In this document: piece by piece, positions 9,812 through 20,942 of the stretch
Position numbering within the stretch: position 1 is the first letter of the stretch
How the letters are laid out: each line of letters starts with the position of its first letter
Assembly: GCF_010093535.1 (NCBI RefSeq)
Contig: NW_022985172.1
Span: forward strand, 194,660-258,659
Origin: Lindgomyces ingoldianus
Taxonomy: Eukaryota > Ascomycota > Dothideomycetes > Pleosporales > Lindgomycetaceae
Direction of reading: 5' to 3'
Length of the DNA stretch: 64,000 nucleotides
Position numbers and translations under genes: made by a program
The notes under the pieces: generated by a model
The model's database searches: none
What the model was told of the DNA's origin: nothing
What the model saw: only the letters and a program-made list of their open reading frames with translations

Positions 9812-11140
9812 TCAGTGGTGTCCTAGTACTCCTTGTGGTTTGTACGCCTCTTCTAAATAATGTTCTTCTTCATCAGTCAGCGCCTTGCCCCTTGCCGCTA
9901 ATGCCTCGTCAATTCGCTCGACACTGCTGAAACCTATTATTGGGGCCGTTACACGACGGTTCAACCATGCTAAGGCCACATGGCTCATTGGCCAATTGCG
10001 TCGTCTTGCAACTTCGCATACCCGTTGTATTATTTCCTGTGAGTTGGTGCTATCATTGTGGTAGAACGCTCCGTTCTTGTTGACAGAAGACCGCAATGTT
10101 TGTCTGTTCTGTCCCGGCGCGCGCGCAAGCTGACCGCCAGCCAATGGTGCCCACTGATAACATGTTATCAAATACCTCAGGTGAACATAGGCCATACACT
10201 TCTTACCGGGATTACTCCAACTCCAGTTTCCTTACAGAACTGATTCATTTCACGTTCCTCTTCGCGATACAACAAGCTGTAGTGATTTTGCATGGCGACA
10301 AATTTCGTGAAGCCACGCTTTTCCGCGGTGTGCTGTAAGGTTGCGAACTGATATGCCCACATAGAGCTAGCGCCTAAATACCGCACCTTGCCAGACTTCA
10401 CCAGGTCATGGAGTGCTTGCATCGTTTCCTCAGGTGCAACAGTGGGATCGTAACGATGGATTTGCAGCACATCGATGTAAGGCGTATTGAGTCTTTCGAG
10501 CGAGTCTTCAACTGCATTGAATATGGCACCTCTTGAGAGCCCTGGCCATGAAGTAGCGTTCACCAAGTATCGGCAGTATAATATAGATGAAGGCAACATT
10601 GTACTTACCCCACTGGTTTATGTAGTCCTTACTTTGGTCTGCAAGATCGCCATGCATAGCTACTCGAGACGCAGCGTCAAAGTTCTCCGGATCGCATGTC
10701 ACGCGATAGCATTTGGTCATAATAGTGAGCTTGCGACGAGGGATGTTGTATGTTTGCACTGCTTTTCCCATAACTCTTTCAGACTGTCCGTTCGAGTAGA
10801 TGTTCGCCGTATCCCACTACTATGGTAAGCGTGAGATCTTTTCCACCGTCGGGGCCGTACAACCGACTGTGTTGATCCCTTTGTCGTATGCATACTTTAA
10901 CAATGGAAGCGCCTACAACTCAAGGTTAACTACGATCGTAAGGTCCAGTTTACTAACCTTTTCTTCATCAAGCACCCATGGTAGCCATTGTGAGGTGCCA
11001 ACTTGGGCTCCACCGAAGATTGGGTTGGACACCCTCAAGCCACTTCTGCCTAGCAGACGGAATTCTGCCTTAGTGGCCTGAATGGACCTGTTCAAGGCTG
11101 CTGGGACTCCACTGAAGTTTGCTGCCAATGACCGATTCAT
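9812..11140 (-). CDS. Aldo/keto reductase, 370 aa, five exons
   Basis: NADPH-dependent aldo/keto reductase of the AKR superfamily (YajO/Tas-like TIM barrel), expected to be cytosolic and to reduce a carbonyl. Exons on the minus strand: 11140-10958, 10912-10868, 10816-10609, 10541-10207, 10153-9812; all junction phases fit and the total is 371 codons with stop. The catalytic tetrad is present: Asp78 (WDTANIY), Tyr83, Lys111 (TIMTKC) and His174 (LQIHRYD). The C-terminal part reads [11 protein letters not shown] and [16 protein letters not shown] (cofactor-binding end). Introns are 45, 51, 67 and 53 bp; intron 2 has a weak GTCGGT donor. The N-terminus (about 25 residues before [12 protein letters not shown]) is a little longer than usual. 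It is intact, without stops. It lies behind the NRPS and divergent from the transporter, which suggests a precursor or tailoring step, but the substrate is unknown. Confidence 0.88.
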
Positions 11141-12798
11141 GTTTACTGGGGGTTAAGTGGACTCGGCTCGTGGAAGGTATAGAGAAGAATCCTGTCTTTC
11201 GCATTCAGACGGAGGAAAAAGTGCTGTTTAGATAATGAAATCGCTCACATTTAAGAGTCGTGGCGGGCTCCCTATGTCCTAGTATCGTTGTACGCTTCGT
11301 GAAGAAGTAGTGAAGCACCGTGGCTCAGGGGCTACAGGCAAGTAGATGTTGTTTGAAAAATGCCTTTGGCAGCTTCTAATCGCTAGACTCGAAACAAGCC
11401 CAGCTGGGGAGGCCTCTCATACTCGTAATTGCTTGAGTGGAATGCCCACTGGATCGAAAGATCAACCAATACGTAGCCTTGCCCTTGCTCCTTGAATGCT
11501 CCGTCCGTCCAATGATGCACAAGACCTGAATGTTATGGTTACAGCGGTGCCGCGACACCTCGATCCTGCTGCTCGTCTGCACCTTCGTCACACTGAGTTC
11601 CCGCGTGAGGCACAGCGTAGCATGACATTGCTTGGCAGGATGCTAACTTTAAGTCAGTGACAAAGCTTCTGCTCTCGACAGTAACGCCCCGCCCCGCCCC
11701 CTCCCGCAATTGCTCGCTTTAGTCAGTTTCTAATGATATTGACCTGTGTGCCTGCGGCACAGTTGGTAACGCCCCCCGTCGCCGAAATATTGGCCCCTTC
11801 GTGTGAGTGGGGAAAAAAGGAAAGAAGGGTGCAAGATCTGTTCAGTTACGCCTGGGACGAGCAGCAAAAAGCAGGTATTACCTAATGTGGCTTAGATATA
11901 AGAAAGGTAAACTTATGACGGATTATTTTTACTGTCGATCTATTTTGTGAAGTTATTTTCGTGCCCTTCTCAGGGTTTCTTATTCGGCGAGATTGTGCCA
12001 AACCTTGCGGACATGGAATATCATAAGTTCTGGTTATGTTGCAGGCATGTGGTTGATAGGACAGATAAGTCCGGCTTATGCCGAGCGCAACTTGGCACGC
12101 CGCCGCCAATTGTGCACCTCAAGAGCCTCTGTACTACATAATGAACTCTATGTTTGTGTACATATTCTTAAACGCTATAGTGCTAGTAGCTTAATTAGCA
12201 GCCTTCTTTTTTTCTAATAGATGTAGATTTCTGAGCCTGTGCAGCAGTAGCTTCTCGTCGTGCCATGTATACGATCATTGAATATAGATTTGGAGGATGC
12301 CATCGGCATCCGCGGCAGGCCGGCGACCGTTAAAAATGTGCTCATCAAAATCGGAAAGCGCATCTTGTAAAGTCGCTTCAGTAGTACGCATGTTGCCGCG
12401 ATGTAGTGATAGATATCACCTCTTTTCTGCAGGTGGTTAATTTTCGTGGGGTAGCCGGTGATCCAGGAACTAGGTGGGCCGACTTAGCAACTAGCGTCAC
12501 AGGTCACGGACTCCGCTTTCATTGCGCCAAGTGTCAGAAACGCTTTGATGCAGCCAATGTCATCCCTGTCGTTCCAGAGTGTTCGGCCACTCGTTTGTAT
12601 TGCGCTGCTGGAACAAAATCTGCGAGATTTTGTCCCCGTGGCATGAACGACGTTCCCCATACGACATACGCCAAGAACCCTCTCCTGGCACGAGTTTTTG
12701 GTCCTTGTTTACAGCCCGTTATACCCATACATCCTGTATAGGTTTCCCAAGGACACTCTTTCATTCTTGGTTCTTTTGATAGTCATTTGTTTTCTACC
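11141..12798. promoter_or_regulatory. Divergent intergenic region between the reductase and the ABC transporter
   Basis: 1.66 kb between two start codons facing away from each other, so it must hold both promoters. It includes the second copy of the duplicated segment (11450-11768, CCAAT at 11466-11470) and a C-rich GC-box-like run near 11686-11705. The transporter ATG at 12799 sits in a good context (TACCATGG). Some short ORFs exist (for example 12406-12741) but show no recognisable domain and are not called. Confidence 0.5.
11450..11768. repeat. Duplicated promoter-proximal segment, copy 2 (between reductase and transporter)
   Basis: Second copy of the 8570-8890 segment in the same orientation. 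It starts 310 bp upstream of the reductase ATG and ends about 1 kb upstream of the transporter ATG. It keeps the CCAAT pentamer, the GTCCGTCCAATGATG block, a long identical stretch near 11617-11644 and the C-rich run. It could be a duplicated regulatory module or a remnant of a small dispersed repeat. Confidence 0.8.
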
Positions 12799-15700
12799 AT
12801 GGATACCATAAGCGGGTCCAAACCGGCACCACCACCTGCGGCTACCGCTGAGGCAGATGCAGTTGCACCCCAGGCCCAAGTCCTCGAATCGGGGGCAACA
12901 TCTAAAGATGAGATTGCACAGAAGACAGAGGCTGATGAGAACGATACAAAGTCATCTCAAAAGGCTCCTGAGGGCGGCTTGAAAAACTACTTCGTAAGAT
13001 TCTGCTCGTCGAGTGTTCAACGGCTGACTCGACACTTTAGCGAGTCTACTCCTACGGAACCAAACTCGATTTCTTCTTGATCTTAGCATGCTGTATCACC
13101 TCTATCGGCTCCGGAATTGCTATGCCTTTGATGAATATAGTCTTCGGTTTGTTTCAAGACGGTCCTAAATGGGGTTTGCAATGCTGAACAGACCCCAGGC
13201 GAGCTGGTTGGCAATTTTGCAAATTACTTCAGAGAAGGCACGACGGTGACGCAAGCTGAATTCCAAGCGGAAATTAACAAATTGGCACTATACATTGTCT
13301 ATCTGTTCATCGGCAAGTTTGTGTTGTCTTACATTTCAATGGTAAACATGCGGGTTCCACTCTTGACACCTACAAACTGACATGCTTCCAACAGCTCGCC
13401 GTCCGCATCAGTGGGTTAAGGATATCTGCTGCGTTTCGTTTAGCCTACCTACGCGCCCTATTTGCCCAGCCTGTCAGTATCGTCGACACCATCAGCCCTG
13501 GCAAGGTCTCTACGCGCATAACAACCTCGTCGAACACTGTGCAACTCGCTATATCCCAACACTTCGCAATGTTGTTTCAGTCGTTCTCATTCGTGATCGC
13601 CCTATATATTGTTGCCTTTCTCAAAAGCTGGCTGCTGACACTTGTCGCTTCGGCATCTTTGCCCTTCATGCTGTTCATCTACGGATCACTTGTCCCGCCT
13701 TTCATACGGATACACAAGATCACGGAGAAACATCATGATGATGCCTCAGCCATGGCTTATGAGATGTTCTCTTCCGTGCGCATTGTGGTTGCATTTGGAG
13801 CTGAGGCTAAATTGGCCAGACAGCACGAGAAGATGCTTGACAAAGCCGCCAGGAACGAGAAGCGGGCGGCGCCTTTGATGGGTCTGATGATGTCTCCAAA
13901 TATGATTGCCATGTATGGGACATTCGCAATCTCATTTTGGTTCGGCATCAAGCAGTACACCGAGGGCAAAATATCAGACGTGGGAGTCATCACTGTCGTG
14001 CTCTTCTCCGTCATGATGGCTGTACAACATATCGGAAGACTTGCAAGCCCGGTAGTTGCTATCGCGAAAGCTGCTTCAGCTGCAACAGAACTCTTTGCCA
14101 CAATCGATGCCCCGACCCTGGACACCTCCGGCCTCCAAGAGCCTGATGTTACCGCCGATGCGGACATCCTGTTTGAAAACGTCTCCTTCTCATATCCTAG
14201 TAGACCAAACGTTCAAATTCTGGATGGGTTGAATCTGACCTTTGAGGCTGGCAAGGTTACTGCTATAGTAGGACCATCCGGTTCAGGCAAGTCGACAATT
14301 GTCGGCCTTATCCAGAGATGGTATGAGCTCCTCGGAACCACAGCAGTGAATACTGCCATTGATGAGACTATGAGCCCTGCTGCGCCCCACGCACAAGTAG
14401 AGGAGGAGCAACCATCCAGGGAATCGAAATGGTTCAAAAAGCGAGACAATGCGAAAAAAGACAACGACAAAGGCGCAACTAGTGCCGGTCACGAGGAAAA
14501 GAAAGAAGAACTCGATCTTGGGCCAAACACGTCTACCGGAACCATTAGAGTGCGAGGAACAGATCTGCGTAAAGTTGACCTCAAGTGGTGGCGATCACAG
14601 ATTGGTCTTGTGCAACAAGAACCATTTCTTTTCAACGACACGCTGTACAACAACGTCGTCTTCGGCCTTTGTGGAACGCGCTACGAAGGTTTCTCAAAGG
14701 AAAAAAAGATGAAGATGGTCAAAGAGGCGTGCCACCAAGCCTACGCTGAAGAGTTCATATCAAGACTACCACAGGGCTACGACACGCTTGTCGGAGAGAG
14801 TGGCATCAAGCTTTCTGGTGGCCAACGACAACGTATCGCCATTGCTCGAAGCATCATCAAACAACCACCGATATTGATTCTTGATGAAGCCACAAGTGCC
14901 ATCGATGTGCGCACGGAACAGATTGTTCAAAAAGCGCTTGATCGCGTGTCGAAGAACCGTACGACCATCGTCATTGCCCATCGTCTCTCCACTATCAGGC
15001 GTGCTGACAAGATCATCGTCTTGCGGCAAGGCAAGCTCGTTGAACAAGGTACCCATGACGAGTTACTAAGCATTGACCTTGGTGTATATCGGGGCCTAGT
15101 CACAACTCAGAACCTTGCTGTGGAGGCAGAAGAAGAAACTGTTGAAGACTGTCCACTTACAAAAGTCACAAGTGCTGAACCAGAGACATCTTTTGTACAT
15201 GAGAAAGGCAGCAACGCTTCCGTGGACGATCCAGAGTACAAGCCTACTGGTCTAGTCAACAGCTTCGGACGTCTCTTGTTCGAACAGCGCAAACATTGGG
15301 TGCTCTACAGCATCGCGATTGTTGGCATTCTAGCAGCTGGTGCTGTCCATCCGCTCCTAGCATTCGTTTTTGCCAACGTCATCCAAGTGTTCACTTACAC
15401 CGGCGACCGCCTGGTAAGCGAGGGAAACTTCTATGCAGGCATGTTCGGCGTTCTAGCTGCTGGTACCGGCGTGGCTTACTTCGTTCTCGGCATCGCTACG
15501 CACCTCATTTCGATCGTTATAACACGTCATTACCGGCAAGAGTACCTGAGCAGCATGATCCGCAGGCGTATTCCTTTCTTTGACGACGTAGGTCACAGTC
15601 CTGGGTCCTTAACGTCTCGATTAAGTTCCGACTGCACACAGTTGCAGCAACTCATGTCCACCGAGATATCCTTCGTACTCATTGCCATTGTCAACCTTGT

Positions 15701-17120
15701 GGGCTGTACCATCATTTCTTTCGTATATGGCTGGAAACTAAGTCTCGTCGGTTTCTTCTCCGCCATGCCAATCATCCTAGTTGCTGGGTACATTCGCATG
15801 CGCATGGAAATCCACTACGAGACTGAGAATGCCAAAGTGTTCGACAATAGTAGTCAGTTTGCTTCCGAAGCTGTTGGCGCATTCCGCACCGTACTCAGCC
15901 TGATCATGGAAGACATGATTAGCAGCCGCTATGATACTCTCTTGAAGGGACATGTGAGGGATGCCTTTCGGTCTGCCAAGCTCAACATGTTAGTCTTTGC
16001 AGCAAGTGATAGTCTCGAACTAGCATGCAACGCTTTAGCATTTTGGTACGGCGGGACGTTGCTGGCTAGACGAGAGTACGATATTATCCAGTTTTTCGTG
16101 GTCTTTATGGGTATAATCTTTGGGTCCGTGGCGGCGGGGATGTGGTTCTCTGTCGCGCCCAACATGGCGCAGGCTACAGGTGCAGCAAATCGCATTTTAA
16201 GTATGCGAGCGGCACAAAAGGAAGGAGAGGAGTCATGGACGAAGATGAGGGAGGAGAAGGGGGCTGTAAGTGTCGAATTCCAAAATGTGGGCTTCACATA
16301 CAAGTCGCGTGAGATACCGGTGTTATCAAATTTGAACCTTAAGGTTGAAGCTGGCCAGTTTGCTGCGCTTGTTGGAGCTTCGGTAAGTCTTTCGCATTGA
16401 TTTTTAAGGGCATATGTTAATATTGACTAATTTGATGACAGGGCTGCGGAAAATCAACAGTCATCTCCCTCCTAGAACGTTTCTACGATCCTACGCACGG
16501 CACCATCCTTTACAACAACCAAGATATCACCTACCTTGACCCCGCCTCTTACAGAACGCAACTTAGTCTTGTGTCACAGGAACCAACCTTGTACGAAGGC
16601 ACCATTCTCGAAAACGTTGCCCTTTCCATCGACGTCGCAACAGATGCAGAAATTGAAGCAGCATGTCACGACGCACAGATCCACGACTTTATCATCTCTC
16701 TACCAGATGGCTACGCCACCCGTCTTGGTCCCAAGGGCATGAGTCTGTCTGGAGGACAGAAACAACGCTTGAGTCTTGCTCGCGCGTTGCTTCGCAAACC
16801 AAAACTCTTACTACTCGATGAAGCAACATCTTCTCTCGATTCCGAATCCGAGAAGTTGGTACAAGAAGCTATTGAGCGCGTGACAGGCGAGGGGAGACGC
16901 ACTGTTATCGCCGTCGCTCATCGCCTTGCTACGATCCATAAGGCAGATGTAATTTTCGTTCTTGGGAGCGGGAAAGTGTTGGAGAAGGGTGATCACCAAG
17001 GATTGTTGAGGAAGAGGGGCATTTATTGGCAGATGGTGAGTTAATCCATGCTATGGCATATACCAACAATAATGTGCTAACAAAAAAATGTAGTGTCAAG
17101 CCCAAGTATTAGATCGATAA
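12799..17120 (+). CDS. ABC-B family (MDR/P-glycoprotein-type) full transporter, 1350 aa, six exons
   Basis: ATP-driven membrane exporter with two transmembrane and two nucleotide-binding halves. Exons 12799-12993, 13041-13146, 13199-13341, 13395-16382, 16442-17035, 17094-17120; all introns are GT-AG (47-59 bp), phases fit, total 1351 codons with stop. A charged cytosolic N-terminus of about 90 residues precedes TMD1. NBD1: Walker A GPSGSGKST (about 440), signature LSGGQRQR (about 621), Walker B/D-loop ILILDEATSAID (about 644), AHRLST. NBD2: GASGCGKST (about 1141-1149), LSGGQKQR (about 1247), LLLLDEATSSLD (about 1271), AHRLAT. All ATPase motifs are intact in both halves. NBD1 carries a charged insertion of about 70 residues (about 460-530) between Walker A and the Q-loop. 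The last exon codes only nine residues (CQAQVLDR-stop type). Its position suggests export of, or resistance to, the NRPS product. Confidence 0.92.
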
Positions 17121-18700
17121 TGTTACGGATCGTGATCCTTCTTCGCACTAATAGTTAGCAAACACCACCACCAATCTGGATATACTCATATCTGGATTGT
17201 CTTGTTATCTTGGTGTCACTGTAGAAGGATTCTATTCACCTCGATATTCAACTTCCCACCTAATCTTCGCTTTCGTTCATAGATCCTTTTAGTAATACTT
17301 CTCTATTATATCACATGTAATAGATATTAGTTACTTCACCACTACTCTCAATCAAACCCAGGACATCCTCAGGTTCAATGTGCAAAAACTCTTCTTGGTA
17401 AATTAACATTACCTATAACAAGCTGAAATTCAGAATGAAAACTAGCCAACAGTGGGAATATAGACAAAGCAGCTCAGGGCTTCCAACGGGCCGTACCGTA
17501 CGTTTAGTAATGCCCTAGGTACGGTATGTAGTACGGGCTGTATTACTCTTTTAGGAAGTTTGTATGGCAATTTTAGAGGAGTAGAAGGGCTCTGGCGAGC
17601 AGTGGGCCTGTGGGAGCGTTCAAGGCGGGGGCTCTAATTAGCTAAAAGTTTTGCAAAGACGCTTAAATCTCTTTCTAAGTCTTTTAATTTATCCACCTGC
17701 TGTCAGTTGACTTAAAAATGCCTACTACTAACTATTTTCTATTGCGGACTTACCCATCTACGTGCCTTACTGCCTTGCAGGCCTTATCTAGTTAATTACA
17801 TTTCTTAACTTTTAATTACAACTACTTTAGTTTTAAGATCGCTAGCAGCATTATAAAAGCTAGGTAAATAAGGTAACTAGGTTAATAGAGACAATCTTTA
17901 ACTTGTATTTACATGCTAAGAATAAGAATAAGCCTTAGGATAAGCTCTTATTTCCTAGGCGCTGAAAGCTGCTAAGTAGCGACTATCTTAACAATAATTA
18001 CAAGGCCTAGCTCTCTATTACCCTCCCTCTTATAAAAAATCAACTCTTATATAAGCGTAAGGAAGCGTTAAATAACCTGCAACTCTAATAGAACTTTATA
18101 AAAGCTAATTACTACAAAGGCTACCTTTTACTACGCGGAGAACCCCTACAATAGGAGCTTACTAGAGGGAAAACAGCCTGTTCTATCCTCTTTAAAATCG
18201 CTCTTAACCTTCTTACTACTAGATGCGAGAGCAATAAGTGTTTTAGTGTAGATAATTACATAGTAACTAACAATTAAGGCTATTTAACGCTAGAAGAACT
18301 AGGTAGTAAGCAGGATTATCTCAGCTAGCTCAGCCGGGGCGATGAGGGAGCCGAGGATGTACAAACCACCATGCATAGTGCTACTCCAAACAGAGTATAG
18401 CCTGGGGGCTAACAGTTTCCAACGCTTGTAGCTAGCGTTTCTCTCATATGCTGTCTAAGAGACATTTGTAATTTTCTCTATAATTTAGAGTACTTTAAAA
18501 GCTTAACAACAGAATTAGATTTAGCTATTATCTAGCTAATATCCCTAGGCACTAGCCTATTAGTTAGTCCCGAGGGCTATTAAGAGAAAAGTAGAAATAG
18601 TATTGAATTTAGTAGTTAAAGAAAACTGTGTCCTTACTATAGAACTAGGTTTAATACCGCAATACCTACCTAGCTTAGAGGTAGCGTTATCAACAAGCTA
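17121..18700. other. Transporter 3' flank passing into RIP-degraded repeat sequence; no gene
   Basis: The first 300-500 bp look like normal 3' UTR/intergenic DNA. From about 17640 the sequence becomes TpA-rich with frequent stops in all frames, the look of RIP-mutated repeats. A short less-mutated patch lies at about 18325-18420. I could not assign this stretch to a transposon family. Confidence 0.45.
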
Positions 18701-18761
18701 GTTAGAGCCACTTGCAACGCAAATAATGTGTACTGCAGTTTGCTTCACGTTGCTATAATCT

Positions 18762-18831
18762 ACTGCAATTTGTTGCAATTTGTTGCAGTTTGCTGTAGTT
18801 TGCTGTAGTTTGCTGCAATTTGCTGCAATTT
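18762..18831. repeat. 10-bp-period tandem array (TTTGCTGCAA type), left outer block
   Basis: About seven copies of a decamer close to TTTGCTGCAA with T/C variation. It is preceded by a stretch (about 18705-18760) that is repeated before the right outer array (about 19730-19785), so the two outer arrays lie in direct orientation around the palindrome. Confidence 0.85.
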
Positions 18832-18859
18832 TCTCTGTGCCTTTTCTAACGCTGACAGT

Positions 18860-19530
18860 TTGTCAGATTGAAGCACTGTTTCTGGGCTTCCTGAGATGAA
18901 TGATGGGTTTGGATATGATGTATGGGATGATGATTGATTGTATTGATTTATCAATCCTTTTTCTGCTCTACTCGTGTTGCTCGGCTTTTGTTTTTCCGAT
19001 CCGAGTCCCTCGCGCACTTGCCCTATGCGCGACCAGCTTGCAACATGCTGCAATTTGTTGCAGAATGCTGCAAAATGCTGTAACATGCTGCAATTTGCTG
19101 CAACATGCTGCAATTTGCTGCAACATGCTGCAAAATGCTGCAAAATGCTGCAACATGCAGCAATTTGCAGCAACATACTGTTCGAGCTTATTGCTCGTAC
19201 TATGTAGCAGCTTTCGTCAAGCGTTCCTCCTGTCTTGACAGTAGGTGCGCATATCTGACAATAGTACGAGCAATAAGCCCGAACAGTATGTTGCAGCAAA
19301 TTGCAGCATGTTGCAGCAAATTGCAGCATGTTGCAAGCTGGTCGCGCATAGGGCTAGTGCGCGAGGGACTCGGACCGGAAAAACAAAGCCGAGCAACACG
19401 AGCAGAGCAGACCAAAAATTTTTTTTTGATTAATTAATACAATTAATCATCATCCCATACATTATATCCAAAACCCATCATTTATCTTAGGAAGCCTAGA
19501 AACAGTGCTTTAATCTAACAGCTTCTTTGC
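18860..19530. repeat. Large imperfect inverted repeat (palindrome) with central decamer arrays
   Basis: Left arm about 18860-19202 and right arm about 19261-19530 are inverted copies around a spacer of about 58 bp (19203-19260). Paired blocks include GAAGCACTGTTTCT / AGAAACAGTGCTTT at the outer ends, the GTGTTGCTCGGCTTTTG block with its complement at about 19385, a block of CGCGCACT/CCCTATGCGCGACCAGC type, and GAGCTTATTGCTCGTACTA with its complement. Each arm holds decamer repeats (19042-19182 left, 19287-19343 right), longer on the left. Less RIP-mutated than its surroundings. A transcript could fold into a long hairpin. ORFs read here are repeat artefacts. Confidence 0.8.
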
Positions 19531-19720
19531 CTTCTTTCTGTTACTGCGCGCTCTAAACTTATTTTAAGCTGTTAAGCGCAGGCCTTTCTTAATGTAGCTG
19601 CCTTATTAGCTGCTTAAAGCTTAGTAATTTCCTATTACACTAACACTAGCTTATGTGCAATTATTACTGCCCTTTGTAAGGCTTTTTTTCTAGAGGCATT
19701 ACTCCCCTAGAACTCTCTCT
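19505..19720 (-). pseudogene. Possible remnant of the C-terminal part of a Fot1/Pogo-type transposase
   Basis: Plus-strand sequence around 19540-19610 (CGCGCTCTAAACTTATTTTA and following) resembles the corresponding part of the Fot1-like element at 30232-31346 (near 30480-30525). Read on the minus strand that region gives the basic, coiled C-terminus seen in this transposase family. Short and degraded; the assignment rests on this within-window similarity. Confidence 0.35.
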
Positions 19721-19784
19721 ATACATAGAGCTACTTGCAACACAACTAATATCTACTAGGGATTGCTGCCTGCTGCTGTAATCT

Positions 19785-19997
19785 ACTATAGTTTACTATA
19801 ATTTACTATAGTTTACTGCAATTTACTATAGTTTACTACAATTTGCTACAATTTGCTACAATTTACTATAGTTTGCTGTAATTTACTGTAGTTTACTATA
19901 GTTTACTGTAGTTTACTATAGTTTACTATAGTTTACTGTAGTTTACTATAGTTTACTGCAATTTGCTGTAGTCTACTATAATTTACTACAATTTACT
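19785..19997. repeat. 10-bp-period tandem array, right outer block, RIP-degraded
   Basis: About 20 copies of a decamer now mostly TTTACTATAG or TTTACTGCAA. It is the same repeat as at 18762-18831 but with C-to-T and G-to-A changes in most units, so it reads as the mutated version of the cleaner arrays nearby. Confidence 0.8.
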
Positions 19998-20469
19998 TTA
20001 TGCATTTTTTAACACTGCTAGGTAATCTCTTACTAACACCTTTAGGCATTAGCCTATTATATTTAATTAGTAGTTAAAGAAGCTAAACTAGCAGTTTTGT
20101 AAGCAAAACAGCTTATTAAGGTATTACATGTACTACATTAATCTTTGCAGCGATAGAGAGGCAGAGATAGAGGTAGAGGCAGCGCTAGAGCTTTCTAGCA
20201 CTTTAAGAAATTCCTGCAGAGGTAATAAACTACACAAGCTGTAGCTCTACAACTAGGGCTTTAATACTAAAATAATTAAATTAAAGATATTAAGTAGCAG
20301 TATTAGGCGTAGCGTAGCAGTATTAGGCAGTAAAAGGAACAAGTGCAACGCTAGAAAACATAAAGTGCAAAAAAAAGAAAGACTATTATAAGATTAAAAA
20401 TGTGTTAAAAGCTAGAGCTAAAATATGTTTTTTTAATTATAGCTAATAATTAACTAATTTCTAAATAAC
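19998..20469. other. AT-rich degraded sequence, nothing recognised
   Basis: TpA-rich, stops in all frames, no domain or boundary motif found. A short purine-rich run (about 20155-20190) is the only visible structure. Confidence 0.4.
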
Positions 20470-20706
20470 TGTTAAATAGGCTCTATACTAGCTAGCATTT
20501 ATAATTAGTAAGTACGTGCAAGGCAAAGAGAGTTGCACAGTGTACACATTACGCAGAGGGGGGTAGTAGGTAACTAGGGTTAATTGTTCTTCTTCTTCTA
20601 AGTCTGTGTAAAGGAAAGGAATATTTATCTGTTTATATGTGCAACTATAACATAAGCCTATAACACCTAACACTTAACAGCATATCTAAATACTTTTATT
20701 TAGACA
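20470..20706 (-). mobile_element. Solo LTR of the Copia A/B lineage
   Basis: Starts TGTTAAATAGGCTC and ends ATTTAGACA, like the LTRs at 47555-47767 and 53113-53323 read on the other strand. It is flanked by the 5-bp target duplication ATAAC (20465-20469 and 20707-20711) with no internal region, so it is a solo LTR left by LTR-LTR recombination. 237 bp. Confidence 0.88.
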
Positions 20707-20942
20707 ATAACTAATCTTAAATTTATATAAACCTTTAGTTTTTAAAAAAGAAATTTTACTAACTTAATTAAAGCTAAAAATTAGCTAGCTATTATTTACT
20801 TTTAAGTATTACTTTACTTATAAGTATACTTTATAATAAGTAATTTAGTTATGTATAAAGTTTTTAGCTTAGCGCCTATATACTTTTTTAAAAAGTAAAA
20901 TAACCTATATTAAATAGCTATAAAAAGTGTAATAAGTAAAAA
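20707..20942. other. AT-rich degraded sequence between solo LTR and Copia E
   Basis: Almost entirely A/T with TpA dominance. No gene, repeat boundary or motif recognised. Confidence 0.4.

Noticed and set aside
12406..12741. ORF of 111 codons in the transporter promoter
   Set aside because: No recognisable domain, overlaps other random ORFs on both strands and lies where promoter and 5' UTR are expected.
17640..18700. A LINE or other coding transposon
   Set aside because: The sequence is RIP-like but I could not read any transposon motif in any frame.
18760..19437. Several overlapping ORFs with CCNLLQHAA / LQQIAACC-type repeats on both strands
   Set aside because: They are direct translations of the 10-bp array inside a palindrome; no independent protein evidence.
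18762..19997. CRISPR-like repeat array
   Set aside because: The unit is only 10 bp with no unique spacers and the genome is eukaryotic.
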